A program made the position numbers and the translations under genes. A DNA stretch of 64,000 nucleotides from Cyclobacterium roseum. Its GTDB lineage: Bacteria; Bacteroidota; Bacteroidia; Cytophagales; Cyclobacteriaceae. The stretch is taken from positions 186,001-250,000 of the forward strand of contig NZ_WNKF01000007.1 in assembly GCF_010119225.1 (NCBI RefSeq), written 5' to 3'. Under the pieces are notes generated by a model. It searched no databases, was not told the DNA's origin, and saw nothing but the letters and a program-made list of their open reading frames with translations. Below are positions 46,466-56,100 of this stretch, piece after piece; the stretch's first letter is position 1, and every line of letters begins with the position of its first letter.

Positions 46466-47857
46466 TTATTTGTATCCTAATATTTTCATCATGTCCTTAC
46501 TTTCCTGTTCCGGGCTAAATAACCAGTGATGGATGCTTCCGTCGCTATTCCGATCGATGATCACGTGTTTTGGAGCAGGGATCAGGCAGTGCTGAATTCC
46601 TCCATAGCCTCCCAGTGATTCCTGATAGGCTCCTGTATGGAAAAAGCCAATGTATTGCTGATTGTTTTTTTCTAATTTTGGAAGGTAAATGTTAAACTGA
46701 TGCGCTTCGGAATTATAGTAGTCCATGCTATCGCAGGTAAGCCCTCCCAGAGAAATGTTATGGTATTCCTTGTTCCAGTTGTTGATGGCCAGCATGATGT
46801 ATTTCTGATTAAGCCCCCAGCTGTCCGGTAGTTGGGTGATAAAGGAGCCGTCTATCATGTACCACAATTCCTTATCGTTTTGTAATTTTTCGTCCAAAAT
46901 GGAATACAACACGGCACCACTTTCACCCACGGTGTAACTTCCGAATTCGGTAAAGATATGCGGCTCTATGGTGTTGTTTTTGGCACACATCCATTTGATA
47001 TTCTTGATGATCTGGTCGGCCATGTACTGGTAATCGTAATCAAAAAACACGTTGGTTTTGATCGGCCAACCTCCTCCCACATCCATGGTATCCAAGTCGG
47101 GAGCCAGCTTTTTTAACTCTACATATTTTTGAATAAATCGCGTGAGTTCGGACCAGTAATAGGCCGTATCTCGAATGCCGGAGTTGATAAAAAAATGAAG
47201 CATCTTAAGGCTTACATTCGGATTGTCCTTTATTTTCTCCTCATAGAGTTTGATGATATCATGGTACCTGATGCCCAACCGGGAAGTATAAAAGCCAAAT
47301 TTGGGTTCCTCATCCGCAGCAATCCGGATCCCCACCTGAAAGGGGACCTTTACATGTTCCAGGTAGTAATCAATTTCCGTCAGGTTGTCCAACACGGGGA
47401 TGCAATTGGTAAATCCCTCGTTGAGAAGTTCCGACACATATTGCTTATAAAGTTCACGTTTAAAACCATTGCATACGATGTAAGTATCTTTGTCAATTTT
47501 ACCTTGATTGTAGAGGCTTTTCACCAGCGGAATATCAAAGGTAGAACTGGTTTCGATATGCACCTCATTCTTTAATGCCTCGTCCATAACAAAGCTAAAA
47601 TGAGAGGATTTGGTGCAATAGCAATAGGTATAAGATCCTTTGTAGTCATGCCGCTGCATGGCATTGCCGAAGTAGGTTTTGGCGTTCTGGATATTTTCAG
47701 AAATTTTTGGGAGATACGTTAACTTCAAGGGTGTTCCGTATTCCTGGATGATTTCCATCAAGTTTACCCCATTGAATTTTAGTTGGTTGTCTGCTACGGA
47801 GAATTCTTTGGTTGGGAAGTCAAAGGTTTGCTTAATGAGATCTATGTAGTTATTCAT
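46466..47857 (-). CDS. speA: PLP-dependent arginine decarboxylase (alanine-racemase fold)
   Basis: Cytoplasmic enzyme of 463 residues that would convert arginine to agmatine for polyamine synthesis. The cofactor lysine is at about residue 83 in YCYCTKSSHFSF. A barrel domain leads to the phosphate-binding segment near DTMDVGGGWPIK, then HIFTEFGSYTVGESGAV with the conserved glutamate, and the C-terminal domain carries LGGLTCDSMDYYN, corresponding to the catalytic Cys-Asp motif. The length and the split into barrel and beta domains fit the compact Bacteroidota arginine decarboxylase rather than the ~630-residue enterobacterial SpeA. Diaminopimelate decarboxylase is the main alternative, but its usual motifs are absent. 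A 13-base perfect palindrome lies just upstream. Confidence 0.88.
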   Translation of the reverse strand: MNNYIDLIKQTFDFPTKEFSVADNQLKFNGVNLMEIIQEYGTPLKLTYLPKISENIQNAKTYFGNAMQRHDYKGSYTYCYCTKSSHFSFVMDEALKNEVHIETSSTFDIPLVKSLYNQGKIDKDTYIVCNGFKRELYKQYVSELLNEGFTNCIPVLDNLTEIDYYLEHVKVPFQVGIRIAADEEPKFGFYTSRLGIRYHDIIKLYEEKIKDNPNVSLKMLHFFINSGIRDTAYYWSELTRFIQKYVELKKLAPDLDTMDVGGGWPIKTNVFFDYDYQYMADQIIKNIKWMCAKNNTIEPHIFTEFGSYTVGESGAVLYSILDEKLQNDKELWYMIDGSFITQLPDSWGLNQKYIMLAINNWNKEYHNISLGGLTCDSMDYYNSEAHQFNIYLPKLEKNNQQYIGFFHTGAYQESLGGYGGIQHCLIPAPKHVIIDRNSDGSIHHWLFSPEQESKDMMKILGYK

Positions 47858-47885
47858 GCCTTACGTTTATCACAGTTTTAAAGGA

Positions 47886-47898
47886 TACAAAATTTGTA
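47886..47898. promoter_or_regulatory. Perfect palindrome upstream of arginine decarboxylase
   Basis: TACAAAATTTGTA is symmetric about its central base and lies 29 bases upstream of the decarboxylase ATG and 33 bases from the end of the upstream kinase gene. It could be an operator; nothing identifies the regulator. Confidence 0.3.
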
Positions 47899-47930
47899 CG
47901 ATTACTTCAAATTTCAATCCAAAAGGAAAA

Positions 47931-50012
47931 TCAGCTTTTTGGTGTTTTGGGATCGATTGGAATTTCGACAAAAAAGGTGGTACCGTTACCCTCCTCCGTT
48001 TCAAACCAAATACTACCTCCATGGGCACTGACTATCTGTTTGGAAATGGCCAAACCCATCCCAAAGGGTTTCTCCCCATCGGTACCGCTTCTTTTACTAT
48101 CGGTATACCATTCAAAAACCTTGTTCTTAATCGAGTCTGGAATGCCGATTCCTTCATCTTTTATGGAAAAAACGGCCTTTTCTGATTTTTTAAGCAGGTT
48201 GATTTGAATGGATTTTCCTTTGGGGCTGAATTTGATCGCATTGGCAATTAAGTTGCTGATGACCCGCCATAATTTTTCCCGGCTGACGAAAGCAGTAACC
48301 GGAATGGTGTCCAGGACTAGTTTTTGATGTTTTTCGTTTGCTTTATGTTGGAGCAAATCGACGCAATAACGCAGCAGGCGCTCCAGATCCACCGGCTCTT
48401 TGGTAAGTGTTTCGGTGTTTTTATTGGACTGCATCATTTCGGAGACCAGGTTGATCGAATGGTTGCAGGAGGTCTTTATATGCTCCAATAACACCCTGTT
48501 TTCCCCGGTGATTTGCTCATCTTCCAACAGAATGTCCGCCATCATGACCATGCTGCTGATAGGGTTTCTCAGATCATGAGCGACCATGTACATGATTTTG
48601 GTGTTTTCTGCCTGGCTCTGTTCCAGGGCACCCAGGGTTTCCTGTAATTCTATGTTTTGCTCACTGATTACCTTATTGATTTTTTTGGATCGTTTGAGCC
48701 CCTTGGCAGCCAGTCCCAGAAAAATCACTAACAGTATCGTAAAACCTAGCGTGGCACCCAGGTAAATATTCTTTATGTGATTATCCCGGTTGATAATGGA
48801 TAGTTGGTATTGTTGGGCTGCATTTTCATAAGAGGCTTCCATGTCTACAGCACGTAGGTCATCATCGACCTGATCAATGGAATCTTTTAAACGATAATAG
48901 GCCTTTAAAAAGGGATACGCCCGCTCCGGGGCACCTGCCTGCTCAAAATAGCTGCTTTTCACCTTGTTCCAATGAATCAGCGTTTGGATATACGACCGGT
49001 TTTTTAACTCCGAATTCGAAATTGCCAGCTCCAGGTCATCCATCAGTTGCTGTGCTTCATCCAGCTGGTTTCGAGCAATGTAGAGGTCTGCCAGCTTGGT
49101 CTTTGCGGTAAGGGCATCTTGTGTGTCGAAATTGGGTCGGCTGTTAATAGCAATGCTTTTAAGCAGCAAGCTTTCTGCTTCGTCGTATTGTTCCAGCTTG
49201 GCCAGAACACCACCCAGGTTGCCCATAAAAACCCCTTTGGCCAGGAGAATAAAGTTTTGCTCTTCAGGATAATCTCTTTCAGCATCTGTTAAAAACTGCA
49301 ACCCGTCCCGGTAATGGAAAGCAGCACTGTCCAGTTTACCGGTTTTTTCGTACGCCAGGGCCAGCGTATTTCGATACATTTGTGGAAAATATAGTTTTTG
49401 AACCACCTTATCCCCATCCCAGCAATCCTGGTTTTCCTGTATGGCCTGCTTAAAGTACGGAATGCTTTCGGAATACTGCATCTGTCCGTAACGGAACATT
49501 CCCAACTGATAGGTAAGGTTACTAATCAGGCAATTACTTAAGTTTTGAAGACCAAATTCCCGGCCTTCAAAATAGCTCGCAAAAGCGTCACCAAACTGTT
49601 TTTTGGCTTTATACCAGTCGCCTTCCAGAAATTTGGTTTGCGCATATTCTTTTTTATATAGTTGTCTCCTATTTTCCAATACCCAAAACATACTATCCAG
49701 ATAGGTTTTCGAATGCTCCAGATCGATGTCGTAATTCAGGTAAATTCTACTCAAAAAATTATACCTTTCCCATAAATCAAGCGGCGTTTTTTGCTCCATC
49801 TGCTGATAAGCACTATCCAGAAATTGAAGGGATTTTCGATATTGCCCGCTATTGAGCAGGTTGCTCGACCGGTCCAGAATATCGGAAGTAGTTTTGGAAA
49901 GGGGCTGGTACGCTTCATCCGGCTCCTGACAAGCTAAAAAACAGCAGGCACAGAGGCAAAAAATAAAACCCGGAAACCCTTTCCTAAAATAATACCCTTT
50001 CTTTTTTTGCAT
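47931..50012 (-). CDS. TPR-containing hybrid-topology sensor histidine kinase lipoprotein
   Basis: About 693 residues. Starting at 50012 (MQKKKGYYFRKG), the N terminus has a lipoprotein-like signal ending CCFLACQ. A region of TPR-type repeats fills about 40-390 (for example AKKQFGDAFASYFEGREFG, SIPYFKQAIQ, DEAESLLLKSI). One membrane segment lies near 415-435, then a coiled coil, and the HisKA motif YMVAHDLRNPISSM with the phosphoacceptor histidine. The ATPase domain has the N box VISNLIANAIKFS and GMGLAISKQIV. This is the usual Bacteroidota TPR-kinase layout with the sensor part outside the cytoplasm. No response regulator is adjacent. Confidence 0.9.
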   Translation of the reverse strand: MQKKKGYYFRKGFPGFIFCLCACCFLACQEPDEAYQPLSKTTSDILDRSSNLLNSGQYRKSLQFLDSAYQQMEQKTPLDLWERYNFLSRIYLNYDIDLEHSKTYLDSMFWVLENRRQLYKKEYAQTKFLEGDWYKAKKQFGDAFASYFEGREFGLQNLSNCLISNLTYQLGMFRYGQMQYSESIPYFKQAIQENQDCWDGDKVVQKLYFPQMYRNTLALAYEKTGKLDSAAFHYRDGLQFLTDAERDYPEEQNFILLAKGVFMGNLGGVLAKLEQYDEAESLLLKSIAINSRPNFDTQDALTAKTKLADLYIARNQLDEAQQLMDDLELAISNSELKNRSYIQTLIHWNKVKSSYFEQAGAPERAYPFLKAYYRLKDSIDQVDDDLRAVDMEASYENAAQQYQLSIINRDNHIKNIYLGATLGFTILLVIFLGLAAKGLKRSKKINKVISEQNIELQETLGALEQSQAENTKIMYMVAHDLRNPISSMVMMADILLEDEQITGENRVLLEHIKTSCNHSINLVSEMMQSNKNTETLTKEPVDLERLLRYCVDLLQHKANEKHQKLVLDTIPVTAFVSREKLWRVISNLIANAIKFSPKGKSIQINLLKKSEKAVFSIKDEGIGIPDSIKNKVFEWYTDSKRSGTDGEKPFGMGLAISKQIVSAHGGSIWFETEEGNGTTFFVEIPIDPKTPKS

Positions 50013-50054
50013 AGGCTGCCAAAATAATCTAAAATTCTCCAAAAAGCCTAATTT

Positions 50055-52265
50055 TCAGAACCTAAAAGTATACGCCAATTTCACGGTGGATTGGGTCTCT
50101 AAAACGTCAAAACGATCTTCAAATTTCTGCCAATTATGATTATGTACTATGAAAAGTGTGTTGCCGGGGTCGATCACCCAAATAAACCGGCTGTTGGTTC
50201 CCAGCATGTTGGTTACATTATCGTATTGAATGTTGAAGTTTACCGATACCCATGGAGAGAAATCATAGCTGCTGATGAGCCGAAACAGATGGGTGTCAAA
50301 AGCTCCTTCCTGCAACCTTACCTGACTGAAAAGGTAGCTGCCCGTAAGATTTAGGCCTGCAAACGGACGAACGAACAAATCCATTTCCAGATTGACTTGC
50401 CTACCCGTCCAGAATCCCATGTTTTCGAACGTAAGGTTCCCCCCGATTTTTCGGAAAGGAGCCGTTTGAATCTCCAGGGAATACCCGTTGTTCTGGTATA
50501 TTCCTTCCTGAATGAGGTACCGACCATCCCGAAGCACATCAAAAATAAAATTAAGGTTCTCGTAATTATGATGAACATTTAAGTATAGGATATCCCCGGT
50601 CTCCAACCGGATCCCCAAAAAGCGTAAATTATGATTGATGGTGGCCGGCCTCCAATCCATAAACATCAGGTATTCAAAATAGTATTGCCAACTGAGTTCC
50701 CGGATGGCTTTACTCTTATCGATCAAGGGGTTAAAAGTAAAGGTAGGTTGCAGGCGACGAAAGCCATTTCTGGGCACAAAACCCACCGCCGGCGCGTATT
50801 GCTCCCCAAACTCCCGGTAGGAAACATGGGCATCCCAGGGTTGGTTGGGGAAATTTACTCTGAATCCCCGGACCGACCGGTCCATCAAATTGCTGGACTC
50901 TTCATAAAAGGTCGGGGTATGGCCTACAAAAAAGGCCTGGAACTGTAAGTTGTTGTCGTCCAGAAAGCGGGAGGTGCTTAGACTTAAATCGGCACCAAAT
51001 GTTTCCCTTACCGGCAGGCTGTCTCCATCGGTATCCCGGCGGGTGTAAATGACTCCAATAGTACTTTCCGAAGCAAAATTTTGTAAAACCCGGCCCACGG
51101 TGAAATGCTCTCCCGGTATACTGCCCTCCGATCCGGTTCTGACTTGTAAGAAACCCACATCTGTTTCTTTGATTCTGCCAATTAGCCGGGCACCGTGTTT
51201 TATGGGGATGGGATTGCCCCCTTCCAAACCGATTCGTCGGCTAAAGTAGGGGTTGGGATTGCTCGAAGGGGCAAACTGAAAGACATTGGAACCCTGCAAG
51301 AAAAAATCCCTTCTTTCCGGAAAAACCAGGGGAAAGCGAGTGAGATTTACCTGGCGATTGTCTACCTCCGTTTCAGCAAAATCGGTATTGACAGTGATCC
51401 CTGCTTTTAGGTTTGGGGTAATGTTGTAGTTTAGTTCTCCTCCTGCGTTGTAGGTAAAGGTCTGCCTGGTAGCCGTTTCCGGAACGTCTTTTGCGCTGGA
51501 TTGGGAAACGATCGCATACGGAATGGCTTCCAGCCCCAGCCCCTGATTGATTCCACGTAACCCGGTTAGCTTACCGGCATTTTGCGGACGTTCTATGCCT
51601 TGGTTTCGCTGATGCCCTACCCATAAGCTGGTTTCATTCTTCCGCCGGACGGTGCGTAGGAAATTAATTCCCCAAACCTCATCGGAAGGGTCAAAATTTA
51701 GGGTCATAAATGGAATCCGAATCTCAGCCGACCAACCCTGATCGTCTATACTCACCCAGGCTCTCCAGATCCCGTTCCAATCTCTGTTTAAAGTGCTTCC
51801 CTGTCCCGTACGCAAGATCCCGTCCCCCATAAGGCCTACCGGATTGATCTCGAAATAGAAACCGGAGCGTTGATCATTATAGGTGTCCAGGATAAAAGCA
51901 AACACGTCATCTGTGGATAGGTCGGCATCCCTTCTTCGTTGAAACGCTTTGATTTGATCAGGCTGGCTATCGTATAGCCTGACCCCTATATACAGGTTTT
52001 TCTCATCAAATACCACCTTCACTTCCGTTTGCTCAGAAGCCAATTGTCCCTCCATAGGTTCCTGCTGCCGGAACGCCGTGGCCACTTCCGCTTGCTGCCA
52101 AAAATCCTCTTCCAGGCGGCCATCCAGTTCCAATTGTACCTCGGCAGGGAGCGGATAGGCCGCTAAATCGTCCGATTGCCGGGCCATCCCCGGGAACAAA
52201 ACAGAAAGTAAGCATCCTATGATTAGTATAGACTGTTTGATAAGGCAGGTGATTTTATGAACCAC
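50055..52265 (-). CDS. DUF5916-family exported protein (CBM9-like domain plus outer-membrane barrel)
   Basis: A 736-residue exported protein. The first domain (about 35-230) resembles the carbohydrate-binding family 9-like fold at the N terminus of DUF5916 proteins (VQLELDGRLEEDFWQQAEVATAF, NLYIGVRLYD, FAFILDTYNDQRSGFYFEINPVG). The rest is DUF5916, with FPERRDFFLQGSNVFQFAPS near residues 312-330 and many beta strands ending in KLAYTFRF. The start appears to be GTG at 52265, because no ATG occurs before the signal peptide. Its paralogue is encoded 9.6 kb away at 59650 on the other side of the SusCD genes. Function of the family is not established. Confidence 0.88.
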   Translation of the reverse strand: MVHKITCLIKQSILIIGCLLSVLFPGMARQSDDLAAYPLPAEVQLELDGRLEEDFWQQAEVATAFRQQEPMEGQLASEQTEVKVVFDEKNLYIGVRLYDSQPDQIKAFQRRRDADLSTDDVFAFILDTYNDQRSGFYFEINPVGLMGDGILRTGQGSTLNRDWNGIWRAWVSIDDQGWSAEIRIPFMTLNFDPSDEVWGINFLRTVRRKNETSLWVGHQRNQGIERPQNAGKLTGLRGINQGLGLEAIPYAIVSQSSAKDVPETATRQTFTYNAGGELNYNITPNLKAGITVNTDFAETEVDNRQVNLTRFPLVFPERRDFFLQGSNVFQFAPSSNPNPYFSRRIGLEGGNPIPIKHGARLIGRIKETDVGFLQVRTGSEGSIPGEHFTVGRVLQNFASESTIGVIYTRRDTDGDSLPVRETFGADLSLSTSRFLDDNNLQFQAFFVGHTPTFYEESSNLMDRSVRGFRVNFPNQPWDAHVSYREFGEQYAPAVGFVPRNGFRRLQPTFTFNPLIDKSKAIRELSWQYYFEYLMFMDWRPATINHNLRFLGIRLETGDILYLNVHHNYENLNFIFDVLRDGRYLIQEGIYQNNGYSLEIQTAPFRKIGGNLTFENMGFWTGRQVNLEMDLFVRPFAGLNLTGSYLFSQVRLQEGAFDTHLFRLISSYDFSPWVSVNFNIQYDNVTNMLGTNSRFIWVIDPGNTLFIVHNHNWQKFEDRFDVLETQSTVKLAYTFRF

Positions 52266-52360
52266 AAATTAGGGGAATACAAATGGACTGTTCCATGTTT
52301 TTTTTACGAGAGGTTGGAATTTGCCACTTTTTCCAATCCATCCCGGCAAAAATAAAAAGA

Positions 52361-52993
52361 CTATCCCCCGCTAGAATACATGCCTTTGCCTGATTGTATG
52401 CGGTTGATTTCTGCGTAAATGAGATCATATACCTGGTTTTTGAATAGTTCCAGTTTTTGATCGTATTCCCTGGCCTCATCCATCATGGACAAATAATAGT
52501 AGGCTCCCTCAATCACGACAAATATTTTTTCAGCCAACAGCCCCGTATCTCCGCTTACGAGTACTTCGTCTTTATCCAAAAGGTTTTTGAGGGTTACCCG
52601 CAGTTTCACATGTAGGTTTTTGTACTCCTTTTTAATGGATTGATCCCGGAAGATGAAGGCATAACAACTGAAAAACACGCCATCATCAAAAAGCAGGTTC
52701 CATTCTCTGGAAAAAAGGCGTTCGACCAATAACTCAGGGTCTACCCGGGGATTTTTTTCAAGCTTACTGATAATGGGTTTGTAGATAAGCTGGTATTGAT
52801 GGAGAATATGATCAATTAATCCAAGAATCAGAAGGCGTTTGTTCGGGAAGTAATGCATGACCAAACTAGGAGGCATGCCCAGGTGTTTGCCAATTTTGGC
52901 AATGGACACATTTTCCAACCCTTCCCGGCGGGACAACTCATACATACCGGAAATTATCTCCTTCTTTCTTTCCTTTCGGATCGTATTTTTCAT
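52361..52993 (-). CDS. TetR/AcrR-family transcriptional regulator
   Basis: About 210 residues, starting at 52993 (MKNTIRKERKKE). The N-terminal TetR helix-turn-helix is clear (ISGMYELSRREGLENVSIAKIGKHLGMPPSLVMHYFPNKRLL). The C-terminal ligand domain (about 55-205) is helical and has no recognised effector motif. The gene is divergent from the SusC/SusD-phosphodiesterase genes, with about 194 bases between start codons, and lies upstream of a DUF5916 gene on its own strand (gap about 95 bases). Two inverted repeats in the divergent region are candidate operators, so it probably controls both directions. The ligand may relate to the imported substrate. Confidence 0.92.
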   Translation of the reverse strand: MKNTIRKERKKEIISGMYELSRREGLENVSIAKIGKHLGMPPSLVMHYFPNKRLLILGLIDHILHQYQLIYKPIISKLEKNPRVDPELLVERLFSREWNLLFDDGVFFSCYAFIFRDQSIKKEYKNLHVKLRVTLKNLLDKDEVLVSGDTGLLAEKIFVVIEGAYYYLSMMDEAREYDQKLELFKNQVYDLIYAEINRIQSGKGMYSSGG

Positions 52994-53010
52994 ATTGTTT
53001 AAGAATAAAA

Positions 53011-53026
53011 ATCGCAATTTAGCGAT
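53011..53026. promoter_or_regulatory. Candidate TetR operator (ATCGC-N6-GCGAT)
   Basis: A perfect 5-bp inverted repeat with a 6-base spacer, 17 bases upstream of the TetR start codon. Short inverted repeats of this kind are typical TetR-family sites, but no experiment or comparison supports it here. Confidence 0.35.
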
Positions 53027-53054
53027 AAAAATATTCTTTATGCGGATTTTTTAT

Positions 53055-53062
53055 TAGTTTTG
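53055..53062 (+). promoter_or_regulatory. Putative -7 element (TAGTTTTG) of the SusC/SusD operon
   Basis: TAGTTTTG fits TAnnTTTG. Transcription would begin near 53069, next to the inverted repeat at 53073-53092, giving a leader of about 120 bases before the ATG at 53188. Confidence 0.4.
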
Positions 53063-53072
53063 AATTATTTAA

Positions 53073-53092
53073 TATTGAATGAATATTCAATA
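53073..53092. promoter_or_regulatory. Candidate TetR operator (TATTGAAT-N4-ATTCAATA)
   Basis: A perfect 8-bp inverted repeat with a 4-base spacer, placed just after the predicted -7 element. A bound dimer would cover the start of transcription. This is the better of the two operator candidates in the divergent region. Confidence 0.45.
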
Positions 53093-53108
53093 AATAATTA
53101 GTAATTCT

Positions 53109-53128
53109 AAGGTAACAGCAAGGTAACA
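53109..53128 (+). repeat. Direct repeat AAGGTAACA x2 in the leader
   Basis: AAGGTAACA occurs at 53109-53117 and again at 53120-53128, one helical turn apart (11 bases). It may be a regulator site in the 5' leader of the SusC gene or chance. Confidence 0.3.
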
Positions 53129-53187
53129 CAGACGAAGTAACTTGCCGGAAATCGCAAATCAGTATTTATCACCAATACCTAAATAAT

Positions 53188-56100
53188 ATGCAAAAAATGT
53201 TACAACAATTTAAAGAAATCAAAAGGAAAGCAGGTTTTTTAACCTTGCTGCTCAGTTTGATGCTACTGGGGGCCGCACAGGCTCAGATAGTGGTAACAGG
53301 AATGGTTAAAGATGGGGTGGAAGACCTGCCCCTACCCGGTGTCTCCGTTTACCAAAAAGGAGGAAATAATGTGAGCATCACGGATATCGATGGTGAGTAC
53401 AGGATTGAGGTGGCATCCCCTCAGTCAGAACTCGTTTTTTCCTTTATCGGTTTTGAGACACAAAATATCATCGTAGGTGACCGTACGACCATTGATGTCA
53501 CCCTTTCGGCAGAAGAAACGCTGTTGGAACAGGTGGTGGTCGTCGGGTATGGCACTCAAAAGAAAATCAACCTGACCGGTGCAGTCGATCAGGTATCCGG
53601 AGAGGACATTATCAACCGGCCCGTTGCCAATGTCATGCAAGGCTTACAGGGAGCCAGCCCCGGTTTGAACATCACCTATTCCGGAGGCCGTCCCGGTACC
53701 GTTCCGGATATCAATATTCGGGGTTTTACCTCCATCAATGGGGGAGGCCCGCTGATCGTGATCGACGGCATCGCCGTAGCTGACGAAGATTTGCTTCGAC
53801 TAAATCCGGCAGATATTGAATCGTTTTCCGTATTGAGAGATGCGGCTTCTGCAGCGATCTATGGCGCAAGGGCAGCATTCGGAGTGGTGCTCATCACTAC
53901 CAAGCAAGGGGGAAGTAAACAGAAAATATCTTACAACAGCAATTTCTCCTGGGGAAAGCCTACCGTGCTCCCCGGGCCGGTGACAGATCCTTACATCTAT
54001 TCCCGAGTCATGGACCAGGCTACCAGCAATACGCCCTGGAATTACATTAATTTCAATGACTTTCATTATCAGTGGGCCAGAGAGCGTTCCGCGGATCCCA
54101 GCGTGGAAGACGTGCGTGTAGATCCCAATAACCCCAATCAATGGGCTTATATGGGAAATAACGACTGGTACGGGTATTATTTTAACGATGCCAGTTTCTC
54201 TACCAATCAAAGTATGTCCATCAGCGGGAGTTCCAATAACGAGAACCTGCCCATGACCTATTATGTGTCCGGGGACTATACCCGTGAAAACGGTATGAAT
54301 AAGCTTCAGCCCGATAATTGGGACCGCTATTCCCTTCGAGCGCGGGTAACGGCGACCCCAAAGAAATGGTTGAAACTGGATAATAACCTGAATATTTACC
54401 AAACCAAACGGGCAGAGTCTACCAATGACATCACCGATATTTATTATTTGACTCCTATTGAAGTGGCCGAAAACCCTGACGGAACCTGGGCCAATACCGA
54501 TGCCGGTAGACTGGCTGCCCGTCTGGTAGATGGAGGCAGGAACCGGGAAGACATGTTTGGGTTTCATAATATACTCCGTGCCACCGGTACGTTCCTTAAC
54601 GGCGACCTGACCGTGACGGGAAATGGGAGCTTTAAGCGGGAACAGTGGATTTATGGATGGGACCGAAGAAAATTTGAGATCGGTTTTGGTCCGGATGATG
54701 TGCGAACCGAAGGGGGAGATGGCCTGGTAGCCGAAAGAAATGGCAACCTGCAAAATACCATCTTTGATCTTTATGGAAACTATACCAAATCCTTTGGGGA
54801 TCACTCCATCAACATTCTGGCAGGATACAACCAGGAGAGTTATTCCTACTCCTCTGTCGAATCGGAAAGAAGGGTCTTGATATCCTCCTCTTTGCCCTAC
54901 CTGGGCCTCACTACCGGGGATTCGTTTATTCGCCCGGGATATAGTTCCTATGCGACCCAAAGTGTGTTTGGCAGGGCTAATTATACCTATGACAACAAAT
55001 ACATTTTGGAATTTAACGGCCGTTATGACGGTTCGTCCCGATTCCCTTCCTCCAACCGATGGGGCTTCTTCCCTTCCATTTCAGGAGCATGGATTATCAG
55101 TGATGAAGGATTTTTTCAGGACATGGCCATGGGAGCCGCTCCCACACTTAAAGTTAGGGGCTCTTACGGAAGTCTGGGAAATCAGAATGTTTCCAACTTT
55201 GGTTACCTGCAGGCATTGCCCACCGGACTATCCGATTACCTGATCGGTGGAGACCGACAGGTAATTGTTGAAAATGCCCCGGAACTAGCCGTGGATCCCA
55301 ATTTCTATACCTGGGAGCGGGTTATTACGACCAATTTTGGCCTGGATCTGGGATTATGGGAAGATAAGTTCTTTGCCACCTTCGATTATTTTATCCGGGA
55401 TACCAAAGACATGCTTACCAACCCGGTGGAACTACCGGGTGTACTGGGCACCTCTCCACCTCAGCAAAATGCAGCCGACCTGCAAACCAAAGGCTGGGAG
55501 CTTTCTTTAAATTACCGAAATCAATTTGGTAGTTACGAAAAACCGGTTCAGTTCTCGTCTAAATTCTTTGTCTCCGATTCCAGGTCCTTTATCACCCGCT
55601 TCGAAAACGAGCAGGGTTTGCTATCTAACTACAGAGTAGGTCAGGAAGTAGGAGAGATCTGGGGCTTGGTAAATGACGGGATGTTCAGCACGGAGGATGA
55701 GATCAGTCAGTTGGACCAATCGGCAATTGTTCCCTGGGGCGCACTGGATATCGTACCAGGATGGCCCCGATACCAGGATTTAAATAACGATGGTAAAATT
55801 GAGCAGGGCCTTACGGAAACGGATTCCAAGGACCTTACCATCATCGGTAACAACCGAGCCCGGTACCAATTGGGAGCCAACCTGAATGTATCCTGGAATG
55901 GCTTTGACATGTCCATGTTCTTGCAAGGAGTAGGTCGTCAGGATTATTATCCCCAACACTACCTCTTCTGGGGTCCTTATCAGCAGCCTTATGCCAATAT
56001 TTATCCCTGGAACCTGGATTTCTACCGGGGACAAGCAGATGGAGAGGCACTGCGGGCACAGCACAGCCAGTCCTATCTGGATGCTGGTCTAGCGGATCAG

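Noticed and set aside
46466-47857. Diaminopimelate decarboxylase (lysA) for the PLP decarboxylase
   Set aside because: The sequence lacks the usual LysA motif context, while its length and pattern fit the Bacteroidota arginine decarboxylase; kept as an alternative in the annotation.
53800-54960. 386-codon open frame antisense to the second SusC gene
   Set aside because: It lies entirely within a convincing SusC gene and its peptide has no recognisable domain; it is an antisense shadow.
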